Assembly (NCBI GenBank): GCA_947630045.1
Contig: CANRGC010000002.1
Coordinates: 82,691 to 146,690 of the forward strand
Origin: Candidatus Gastranaerophilales bacterium
GTDB taxonomy: Bacteria; Cyanobacteriota; Vampirovibrionia; Gastranaerophilales; Gastranaerophilaceae
DNA: 64,000 nt
Reading direction: 5' to 3'
Translations under genes and position numbers: made by a program
The notes under the pieces: generated by a model
The model's input: the letters and a program-made list of their open reading frames with translations, nothing else
Told to the model about the DNA's origin: nothing
Database searches by the model: none
In this document: piece after piece, positions 18,143 through 25,487 of the stretch
How positions within the stretch are numbered: position 1 is the stretch's first letter
Layout: every line of letters starts with the position of its first letter

Positions 18143-18939
18143 CAAATTATTTTGATGACGTGCTAAAAAATACACGTGTTAAAGCTATGCCTAAATGGAT
18201 GTATGAAAATAGCAAAAAATTAGGTTCATATCTTAATTTAACAAATACAATTTTTTTAAACATGGATAAGATTAAAAAATTTCCTAACGCAGAACAAAAT
18301 TTTGTTAGGGTATTTTTACACGAATTAATTCATGCAAAGCAACATTATTTGCTGGATTATGCAAAGAAAAATCAAAATAATAAAAAATTATCGGAGGATG
18401 ATAGAAAGTCTTTAAAAACATTCATAGAAGCCTTCAGAAAATCAAAAGAAGAGGAAAACGAATATACAAAATTTAGACAGAAATATTCAGAAGAAAAAAT
18501 CAATAAATCAGTAAACTTGCAAAAAAAAGCATTTTTATTGCATAATAAATATGAGAATGCTTATTTGGAGGTTGACGCAGATAATGTTGCATTGGCTTTA
18601 CAATCGTATATCGGAAATGCGGATAGTGAAATTCTTCAAAGGTATTTGGATACTGTATTGGCGAGTGAAAGAATACCGCTTGCACCAAGAAACATTAGAT
18701 ATATTAAAGAAATCAGAGCATTTTTCAAAAGAAGAGAAGGAACGAATGGAAATATTCGACTTTCACGGTTGGTAAATACAAATATTCATTACCAATCAGA
18801 TGAAAATTCTTTTGATAAAGAAACAGAAAAAAATATTGAAAATGCTCGCGGTTTTACATACGAACGCAAAAACTTTGACGGAACAACAAAAGATAATTTG
18901 ATTGTTCTTTTAAAAGGCAAGGCAAAGACCGTCTTTTAA
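18127..18939 (+). CDS. HExxH metallopeptidase-like protein of a mobile element
   Basis: The frame gives 270 residues. VFLHELIHAKQHY contains the zinc-binding HELIH, and a downstream glutamate in AYLEVDADNVALAL is a plausible third ligand, as in gluzincin-type peptidases attached to phage polyvalent proteins. No signal peptide. Its frame is open upstream of the ATG for about 36 more bases, overlapping the end of the BECR fragment. The two may be parts of one protein separated by a frameshift. The last base overlaps the start of the recombinase tail (TAATG). Peptidase activity is a motif-level inference. Confidence 0.55.
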   Translation: MLQPLTNYFDDVLKNTRVKAMPKWMYENSKKLGSYLNLTNTIFLNMDKIKKFPNAEQNFVRVFLHELIHAKQHYLLDYAKKNQNNKKLSEDDRKSLKTFIEAFRKSKEEENEYTKFRQKYSEEKINKSVNLQKKAFLLHNKYENAYLEVDADNVALALQSYIGNADSEILQRYLDTVLASERIPLAPRNIRYIKEIRAFFKRREGTNGNIRLSRLVNTNIHYQSDENSFDKETEKNIENARGFTYERKNFDGTTKDNLIVLLKGKAKTVF

Positions 18940-19310
18940 TGAAATTGGAAGAAGGTAATATTAGCACAAAATTTGTTTACAACAGAATTGACCAAATTTT
19001 AAAATTTTCAGAAAATTTGCCCGAGTTGTTTTTAAAAGGCATTCCCGAAGAAAAGAAATTAATCATAACAACAATGACAAAATCAATTAAATTTGACGGT
19101 GAAAATTTAATTGTAAATCTCAAAGATACTTTCAAGGCATTACAAAATGTTAAGAAAACTGCCCAAAATACCCTTAGAAATGACAACCTTAGAACCCCTG
19201 AAAAGCCAAGTATAATAACAAAAAAAGACGTTTCAGAAACGTCTTTTAAATATGGGGCGGACAGTGGGATTCGAACCCACGCATATCGGAACCACAATCC
19301 GAGGCCTTAA
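18939..19310 (+). pseudogene. C-terminal tail of a large serine recombinase
   Basis: Of the 123 residues, about the first 70 match the C-terminal part of large serine recombinases: ILKFSENLPELFLKG, EEKKLIITTM, FDGENLIVNLKDTF. The same layout is in the fragment at 49917 (VELLENLYTSYLQL, EKTKILKTVF, IDGENISYDYRKPF), so the two support each other. The catalytic domain is missing. After about 19180 the frame only reads through a terminator and then antisense through tRNA-His, which supplies its stop codon. The true recombinase therefore ended near 19180. This is a scar of an integrated element. Confidence 0.6.
19223..19247 (-). terminator. Terminator of tRNA-His
   Basis: An 11-base perfect stem (AAAAGACGTTT at 19223-19233 with AAACGTCTTTT at 19237-19247) and a 3-base loop. 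On the minus strand it is followed by a run of T, and it lies just after the 3' end of tRNA-His. Confidence 0.85.
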
Positions 19311-19329
19311 CCGCTTGGCGATGCCCGCC
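19253..19329 (-). tRNA. tRNA-His (GTG)
   Basis: Read on the minus strand, the acceptor stem is GCGGGCA/TGTCCGC with the extra G-1 opposite C73 that marks tRNA-His. The anticodon stem TCGGA/TCCGA holds loop TTGTGGT, anticodon GTG. The T-arm is GTGGG TTCGAAT CCCAC. The CCA end is encoded. Confidence 0.96.
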
Positions 19330-19540
19330 ACAATCAATAAATTAAATTGTCACAAAAAAATATATCCAAAAAAAAGAATAATTTCAAGCGAAAAGTAAAA
19401 GTTACAAAAAATAAGAAATAAATCTTCGCTTTTAAAAACATATAAAAATTGCGAGTTTTTAAAATTAAAAAACTTGTTATGCTATTTTTCCCCCTACATT
19501 CCTATTTTGCAATAGTTAAATTTTTTATTAAAATAACAGT

Positions 19541-20032
19541 ATGAAAAAAATCTTACTTTTATTTTTCATGCTTTTAACTTTTAACCTTTCATACGCAGAA
19601 ACGCTCAAAGCTTCTGCAAGCTATGATGAACCGATGAAGGGCTTTTTTGGCACGTGGCATGTTACAAGCAAAATTGAGTCTTCAAATAATTACTCCATGT
19701 TTAATAAATTAAGTGTAGATATTTGGAACTTATCGGGGCATGGTAACGTCTTAATATTAGAAAACGGATTAACAGGCGCAAAATCAAGCATTCAGATAAA
19801 CGGTTCATCCGACAACCTTGACGGTAAAAAACTAAAATTTGTAAGAGTCAAAGAATATAAAGAGGGCAATTACAAATACAGACACACGGAAAGCCCCGAG
19901 TTTATCCTTGAGGGGAACATTTTTAGGGGTTATGATACCTTTAAGGTTGAGAAATTTGACCTTGATAACAAGCTTGTTTCCACAAACATTGTTAAATACA
20001 AAGTTGTAGGTCAGAAGATAGCAGGAGATTAG
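19541..20032 (+). CDS. Exported protein of unknown function
   Basis: A 163-residue protein with a clear Sec signal peptide: KK, a hydrophobic core LLLFFMLLTFNL, and a probable cut after SYA-E. The mature part appears to be a beta-rich domain of about 140 residues with TWHVTSKIES near the start, and no cysteine pair or metal motif. It ends 3 bases before trxB and is probably in one operon with it. Function unknown; a periplasmic binding or lipocalin-like role is only a guess. Confidence 0.7.
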   Translation: MKKILLLFFMLLTFNLSYAETLKASASYDEPMKGFFGTWHVTSKIESSNNYSMFNKLSVDIWNLSGHGNVLILENGLTGAKSSIQINGSSDNLDGKKLKFVRVKEYKEGNYKYRHTESPEFILEGNIFRGYDTFKVEKFDLDNKLVSTNIVKYKVVGQKIAGD

Positions 20033-20035
20033 AGT

Positions 20036-20995
20036 TTGGAAGAAAAACTTTTTGATTGTATTATACTGGGCGGCGGTCCGGCGGGCATGAGCGCTGCGCT
20101 TTACGCACAAAGAGGAAATTTAAAAACGGCAATTATAGATTCATCAGCCCTTGGGGGGCAGCCCGTCAATTATCTTGAAATTGAAAACTATCTCGGTTTT
20201 CCCTCAATAAAAGGCTTTGAGCTTTCAGACAAATTTGAAGAACATATAGATAAATTCAAAGTTGAAAAATTTACAAACGAAGAAATTCAATCTGTTGAGC
20301 TAAACGGCGAAATTAAAACCGTAACAACCCTAAACAAAATATTTAAGGCAAAAAGTGTTATAATCGCAACAGGCGCAAAGCCCCAAAAATTAAATATAAA
20401 GGGCGAAGAAGAATATAAAGGAAAAGGGGTCAGCTATTGTGCCGTTTGTGACGGAGCATTTTATAAAGATAAGATTGCGGTCGTTGTGGGCGGCGGAAAC
20501 TCGGCGCTTGAAGAAGCTATTTATCTCACCCGATTTGCAAAAAAAGTTTTTATATTGCACAGGAGAGATGAATTCAGGGCAGACAGAATAATTCAGGCAC
20601 GTGTTTTTTCAAATGAAAAAATTGAGTTTGTTTTTGACGCCGTTCCTGTTGAAATTTTGGGCGAAAACGGCAAAGTTACAAAGGTTCTTTGCAAAAACAC
20701 AAAAACAAATCAAACTTTCGAAATAATAACGGATGCAATTTTCCCCTATATCGGCTTTTTGCCAAATTCAAAGCTTTTTGCGGGCGAAATTTTAATGGAT
20801 GAAAAGGGGTTTATTTTAACCGACGAAAAAATGAAAACAAACATCGATGGCGTTTTTGCTGCGGGTGATGTCAGAAAAACCCCTTTAAGACAGGTTATAA
20901 CCGCTGTTTCAGACGGAGCAATCTCGGGTGTTTTTGCGGTAAAATATATTGAAGAAAAAGAAACCCTTATGAAAGAAAAGTCTATGAGGATATAA
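20036..20995 (+). CDS. trxB: Thioredoxin reductase
   Basis: TrxB reduces thioredoxin with NADPH. The 319 residues hold the FAD motif GGGPAG at 12-17, the redox pair CAVC (C135, C138), the NADPH motif GGGNSALEEA, and the closing GVFAAGDVR for FAD. The start is TTG at 20036, supported by AGGAG at 20023-20027 eight bases upstream and by alignment of the FAD motif. It follows the exported protein after 3 bases and precedes the alcohol dehydrogenase after one base, so the three form an operon. Confidence 0.95.
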   Translation: MEEKLFDCIILGGGPAGMSAALYAQRGNLKTAIIDSSALGGQPVNYLEIENYLGFPSIKGFELSDKFEEHIDKFKVEKFTNEEIQSVELNGEIKTVTTLNKIFKAKSVIIATGAKPQKLNIKGEEEYKGKGVSYCAVCDGAFYKDKIAVVVGGGNSALEEAIYLTRFAKKVFILHRRDEFRADRIIQARVFSNEKIEFVFDAVPVEILGENGKVTKVLCKNTKTNQTFEIITDAIFPYIGFLPNSKLFAGEILMDEKGFILTDEKMKTNIDGVFAAGDVRKTPLRQVITAVSDGAISGVFAVKYIEEKETLMKEKSMRI

Positions 20996-20996
20996 A

Positions 20997-21956
20997 ATGA
21001 AAGCTATTGTTTATGATGAAGAACTAAAATTTGTAACCGATTATAAAAAACCTTCGATAAAACCCCATGAAGCCTTGATTAAACCTTTGCTTTTGGGAAT
21101 TTGTAATACCGATGAAGAAATCACAAAAGGCTATATGGGCTATAAGGGTGTTTTGGGGCATGAATTTGTCGGGGTTGTTGAAGAATGCGATGACAAATCT
21201 TTCATGGGCAAAAGAGTGGTCGGGGAAATCAATCTCGGGTGCAAAAATTGTCCCGAATGTTCCGCAGGTCTTGAAAGACACTGTAAAAACCGCTCAACCC
21301 TCGGCATTTTTAAGAAAGACGGCTGTTTTTCGGAATATTTTACACTTCCTGTTTCAAATCTTCTTTTGGTTCCCGAAAATGTCGAAGATGAAACGGCTGT
21401 TTTTGTTGAGCCTCTTGCGGCAGCTTATGAAATTTTTGAACAAATTCAAATTAAGCCCAAAGATAAAGTTGCAATTTTAGGGGACGGAAAACTCGGACTT
21501 TGTGTTTCAATGATATTCTCAGCCCTTAATGTTGATTACACCCATATCGGGAAACATTCAAAAAAGCTTTCAATTACAAAAAATTTGGGCGGAAAAATAA
21601 AATTTTTATCGGAAATAAATGAAAAAGATATTAAATCATACGATATTGTTGTCGAAGCAACAGGCTCGACAGGCGGGTTTGAAACCTCTTTATCTTTAGT
21701 AAAGCCGAGAGGAATTCTTGTTTTAAAATCAACCATAGCGGCAAAAGAGGGGTTAAACCTTGCTCAGGTTGTTATTGACGAAATAACGATTTTGGGCTCT
21801 CGCTGCGGACAATTTGAACCTGTTTTAAGGCTTATGGAAAAGGGAAAAATTGATACAAAACCGCTTATAACAAAAGTTTTATCTTTTGATGAGGCGCTTT
21901 TGGGGTTTGAATTAAACAGAAAAAAAGAAACAATAAAAATTCTTTTAAAACCTTAA
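20997..21956 (+). CDS. Zinc-dependent alcohol dehydrogenase (MDR family)
   Basis: A medium-chain dehydrogenase of 319 residues. Catalytic zinc ligands fit C36 in GICNTD and H55-E56 in GHEFVGVVE. Structural zinc cysteines are C82, C85, C88 and C96. The cofactor-binding segment is VAILGDGKLGLCVSMIF, with GDGKLG in place of the usual GxGxxG. Length is at the short end of the family. The substrate could be an alcohol, a sugar alcohol or threonine-like; the sequence does not say. It begins one base after trxB and is likely co-transcribed, which fits a redox role. Confidence 0.88.
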   Translation: MKAIVYDEELKFVTDYKKPSIKPHEALIKPLLLGICNTDEEITKGYMGYKGVLGHEFVGVVEECDDKSFMGKRVVGEINLGCKNCPECSAGLERHCKNRSTLGIFKKDGCFSEYFTLPVSNLLLVPENVEDETAVFVEPLAAAYEIFEQIQIKPKDKVAILGDGKLGLCVSMIFSALNVDYTHIGKHSKKLSITKNLGGKIKFLSEINEKDIKSYDIVVEATGSTGGFETSLSLVKPRGILVLKSTIAAKEGLNLAQVVIDEITILGSRCGQFEPVLRLMEKGKIDTKPLITKVLSFDEALLGFELNRKKETIKILLKP

Positions 21957-21974
21957 AACAAAATAATCTAAAAT

Positions 21975-23087
21975 CTACATGTTTGCGATTTTTTTCTGCA
22001 AAACGCTGTATTTTTGATAGAAATCTTCGGGATTTTCTTTTGCCTGTTTAATTTCATCGCTCATATTAATAAAAATATCGGCTAACGACGGGTCAAATTG
22101 TGTGCCTTTACACTTTGCAATTTCTTGCATTGCAACCTCGTGGCAAAGCGCATTTCTATATGAACGAGTGCTTGTCATGGCGTCATAAGTGTCTGCAATT
22201 GCCACTATTCTTGAAGCTAAGGGAATTTCTTCACCTTTAAGCCCGTCAGGATAACCTGTTCCGTCCCATTTTTCATGGTGTGCTTTAACCCAAAGGCTTA
22301 AATCGCCCAGCTGTTTTATATTTTGAACAAGTTTTTCCGAGCAAACAGGGTGTGTTTTCATTATTTCAAATTCTTCTTCGGTCAATTTCCCCGGTTTACA
22401 CAAAACATTTTGAGGAATGGAAATTTTTCCTATATCGTGTAAAATTCCCGCAATTTCAACCCCTTCAAGAAATTTTTCATCATCGGGCTTAATTTTATTT
22501 GCAAGCATAAGAGAATATAGTGTTACTCTAATTGAATGTCCGTGTGTATAGGCGTCTTTGGCGTCAAGCGTTGCGGCAATTGACTTTATGGTTTTATGGA
22601 AAAGTTCCTGCAAGTCTTTTAACATTAAAGAGCGTGAACTTGAAAGGTTATATTTTTCAATTCCCGAAGCAACAATGGTTGAGAGTTCATTGGGGTCAAA
22701 GGGTTTGGTAATGTATTGATAAAGGTTACAGGTGTTAACGGCTTCAGTTAAAATTTCAATATCGGTAAACCCTGTAAGCAAAATTTTAATTACATCGGGA
22801 GCAATTTCATTTGCCCTTTTTAAAAACTCAGTTCCTTCCATAACGGGCATTTTATGGTCAGAAATTATAAGCGAAATTTTATCTAAATTTTGTTTTAAAA
22901 CCTCAAGCCCTTCCAAACCTTGGCTTGCGGTTAAAATATTATATTTACCTCTCAAGGCACGTTTCAAAAGCTGTATGTTGTTAATTTCATCATCAACAAG
23001 CAGAATGGTGTTGGTCATCTTTTCGTTTGCAACATAGAAAAAGTTGTCCAGACCTTCAAATTGTAGATTTTTATCAATGCTTAACAT
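21975..23087 (-). CDS. Response regulator with HD-GYP phosphodiesterase domain
   Basis: A two-domain signalling protein. I start it at ATG 23087 (370 residues); the frame is open a little further to a TTG at 23105, and MTNTILLVDDE is an alternative start. The receiver domain has LLVDDE and the phosphorylation aspartate near residue 77 in IISDHKMP. After a helical linker comes the HD-GYP domain: LHDIGKIS (H217-D218), HHEKWDGTGYP and ADTYDAMTSTRSYR. Such enzymes degrade cyclic di-GMP after phosphorylation. All key HD-GYP residues look present. No histidine kinase lies adjacent. Confidence 0.92.
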   Translation of the reverse strand: MLSIDKNLQFEGLDNFFYVANEKMTNTILLVDDEINNIQLLKRALRGKYNILTASQGLEGLEVLKQNLDKISLIISDHKMPVMEGTEFLKRANEIAPDVIKILLTGFTDIEILTEAVNTCNLYQYITKPFDPNELSTIVASGIEKYNLSSSRSLMLKDLQELFHKTIKSIAATLDAKDAYTHGHSIRVTLYSLMLANKIKPDDEKFLEGVEIAGILHDIGKISIPQNVLCKPGKLTEEEFEIMKTHPVCSEKLVQNIKQLGDLSLWVKAHHEKWDGTGYPDGLKGEEIPLASRIVAIADTYDAMTSTRSYRNALCHEVAMQEIAKCKGTQFDPSLADIFINMSDEIKQAKENPEDFYQKYSVLQKKIANM

Positions 23088-23205
23088 GCGCCCTCGATGT
23101 AACAATATAGAATATCGGAAAAAGAATAAAATTCTTTAGAGTAATAATGTTAATATATATTTTTTTTAACATTTAAGCAAGGATAATCATCTTTTTCCAC
23201 TATAT

Positions 23206-23424
23206 TCACACAAGCCCTTCAACAAGGGCTTTTATGCCGGCTTTTAATCTGTTTTTAACTTCAAGTTTTCTTAAAATGGAAGCCACATGAACCTTAACTG
23301 TATGATAAGAGATAAATAAATCTTCTCCTATTTCAACGTTACTTTTTCCCATAACTATTCTTTTTAAAACTTCAATTTCTCTTTCCGTAAAATGATAATC
23401 TTTCCCGTTTTCCATATTTTGCAT
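23206..23424 (-). CDS. Small LuxR-type HTH regulator
   Basis: Nearly the whole protein is a LuxR/GerE helix-turn-helix: FTEREIEVLKRIVMGKSN, EIGEDLFISYHTVKVHVASI, LRKLEVKNRLKA. There is no receiver or ligand domain. The frame is open to a TTG at 23472 (88 residues), but an extended -10 at 23482-23490 would put the transcript start almost on that codon. I prefer ATG 23424 (72 residues), or ATG 23415. It may work as a free-standing DNA-binding partner of a separate receiver; the nearby HD-GYP regulator is a candidate. Confidence 0.8.
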   Translation of the reverse strand: MQNMENGKDYHFTEREIEVLKRIVMGKSNVEIGEDLFISYHTVKVHVASILRKLEVKNRLKAGIKALVEGLV

Positions 23425-23481
23425 ACTTCCTATAAAACTGTTACATCTTTTATCTTCCCACCAAAATGACAAAATGAACCA

Positions 23482-23490
23482 ATTATAGCA
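23482..23490 (-). promoter_or_regulatory. Extended -10 promoter for the LuxR-type gene
   Basis: On the minus strand TGCTATAAT is a perfect extended -10 element (TGn then TATAAT). The -35 is weak, as is common with this type. Predicted transcription start is about 23475, which rules against the TTG at 23472 as the start codon unless the mRNA is leaderless. Confidence 0.5.
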
Positions 23491-23654
23491 TTATGTATAT
23501 TACCGTTTATAAAAATTATTGTAGACTAAGAAAATTTTCACGGGTAAAAATTATTTAAAACCGTTAATATACTTGGGTTTTTTGCAAATAACAAATGCAA
23601 AAAAAATTTATAAAAATTTTTAAAAAAACAGGATATTTTTGAAGCTTTATTAAG

Positions 23655-24545
23655 TTATATATCTAAAAAGCTTAAAATTTCTTCTTCATTGTTAACAAAG
23701 TTAATATTAAATTTTTCTTTGTTCTGTCTAAACCAAGTTAATTGCCTTTTTGCAAAGTTTCTCGTATGTTGTTTAATTTTATCCACGGCAACATCAAAAT
23801 TCGGATAAACACCGCTTTCCAAATCAAAAAACTCTCTATAACCTATCGTGTTATATAAAATATCGTTTTTGCCGTATTTTTTATAAACACTCTGCCATTC
23901 TTCAAAAAGCCCCATTTTAAGCATTAAATCAACTCTTAAATTAATTTTTTCATACAATTCTTCTCTTTCAACGTTTTTCATAAACCAGACAGAGTCAAAT
24001 TTTTCATTTTCGGGCTGTTCTATTTCGGACATTTTTCCGCAAAGCGCCTCAATAAGCTCAATAGAGCGAATAACTTTATCTCTGTTGTTTTTATGAACCA
24101 TATTTGCACGAGCTTCATCTTTTTGTTTTAAAATTTCAAAGAGTTCTTCGTTCGTTTTTTTTGAGAGTTTTTCTCTTAAAGGTTCGTTTTTGCCAAATTC
24201 GAACAGGTCTTTGTTATCAAGAAGGCTTTTTATATAAAACCATGTTCCGCCTTGAATAATAATGGGAAAGGCGGAATTTTTAATTATTTGTTTTGCGTCT
24301 TTTACAAAATCGCCCGCCGAATAAACACCGTCATTCGGGCTTTTTATGTCTATAAGGCGGTGTATAACCGAAGATTGCTCTTGTTTTGTGGGTTTTGCAG
24401 AAACAATATCCAAATCTTTGTAAACAATTCTTGAATCAGCACAAATAATTTCGCCGTTTATTTTTTTTGCGAGATTAATTGACAGGGCTGTCTTGCCCGA
24501 GGCTGTCGGCCCCGTTATTACAATTATCGGTAAAGTTTTTTTCAT
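23655..24545 (-). CDS. miaA: tRNA dimethylallyltransferase
   Basis: MiaA adds an isopentenyl group to A37 of tRNAs that read U-starting codons. The 296 residues have the P-loop GPTASGKT at 10-17, CADSRIVYKDLDI, VIHRLIDI, and later QHTRNFAKRQLTWFRQ. Length is normal. Its start lies 71 bases inside the 3' end of the membrane-protein gene upstream, an unusually long overlap that implies coupled expression. Confidence 0.95.
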   Translation of the reverse strand: MKKTLPIIVITGPTASGKTALSINLAKKINGEIICADSRIVYKDLDIVSAKPTKQEQSSVIHRLIDIKSPNDGVYSAGDFVKDAKQIIKNSAFPIIIQGGTWFYIKSLLDNKDLFEFGKNEPLREKLSKKTNEELFEILKQKDEARANMVHKNNRDKVIRSIELIEALCGKMSEIEQPENEKFDSVWFMKNVEREELYEKINLRVDLMLKMGLFEEWQSVYKKYGKNDILYNTIGYREFFDLESGVYPNFDVAVDKIKQHTRNFAKRQLTWFRQNKEKFNINFVNNEEEILSFLDI

Positions 24546-25332
24546 ATATCGAAAATATTAGCACAATAAAGAATGCGGTGAAATATATTCTTACCACAAG
24601 AGAAATAAACATTAAAATCTGATTTGGAAAGGAGCCCATTTCCAAAAGCGAAATTATAACGTTGAAAAAAAGAATAAAAACAAAAACACCGATATATAAA
24701 AAAGGTTTTTTGAAAATTGCGGCAATTCCTTTAAAAAGCCCCGTCAGAGGGTTGTTTGTATTTTGAAAGAAAAGAGCCGGAATTGAAAATAAAGTAAAGA
24801 AAAAATAAGAAATAAAACCAATATCCACAAACAAACTTTTTTTCATAAGCAAACCCTTTACATCGGGCGGAAGCGATTCGTAATATGCCGCAAGACTCAT
24901 TTGTTCAGGTTTAAAGCCCTGAAGGGCGTTTGTGATGGTATCAGGCTTAAACATAACAAAATTGGCAAAATATAAAATAAACCAAGTGTAAATTACAAAC
25001 AAAATCAAATAAAAAGTTAAAGGCAAAATATAGTTTGCAACGGATGAAAAGAAATCACCCTTAAGAGCAAAACACTGATTTTTAAAGTCTTCTTCGATAT
25101 TGCCCGTTTCCCTGTAAGAAACAATGCCTTTTATCACGCCAAACCAGCCCGAAAAAAAGGCTGAAGTAAACAAAAGAAACAGTATGCCCGTTAAAACAAA
25201 ACCAGATTTATTATTTTGCATGTATAAAACAGGCATGAGGTTTGCTATGACTATAAAATATAATATAAAAATTAACATTACATATGGATTTTTGATTAAT
25301 ATTCTAAAACTTTTTTTAATTTCTTCTCTCAT
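24475..25332 (-). CDS. Polytopic membrane protein, unknown
   Basis: A 285-residue protein with about six hydrophobic segments (VMLIFILYFIVIANLMPVLY and others to the end). No transporter signature. The N-terminal MREEIKKSFRILIKNPYVML start, a short amphipathic stretch before the first segment, is seen in DUF4013-like membrane proteins. The last 71 bases overlap miaA. The tail after the last segment (ADSLGQDSPVN) is encoded entirely within the overlap. Function not recognised. Confidence 0.65.
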   Translation of the reverse strand: MREEIKKSFRILIKNPYVMLIFILYFIVIANLMPVLYMQNNKSGFVLTGILFLLFTSAFFSGWFGVIKGIVSYRETGNIEEDFKNQCFALKGDFFSSVANYILPLTFYLILFVIYTWFILYFANFVMFKPDTITNALQGFKPEQMSLAAYYESLPPDVKGLLMKKSLFVDIGFISYFFFTLFSIPALFFQNTNNPLTGLFKGIAAIFKKPFLYIGVFVFILFFNVIISLLEMGSFPNQILMFISLVVRIYFTAFFIVLIFSIYEKNFTDNCNNGADSLGQDSPVN

Positions 25333-25487
25333 AATTATCCCGTTTTTAAATTGATTATTTTATTATGATAATTATAAATCGTATTTATTTTCAATACACT
25401 AAATGTTAAGTTTTTAATAACGCAAAATTATTTTTTTTCATGTTTTAAAAAAATGCTTTACACAAATATATTTCAGGGAGAAAATCT

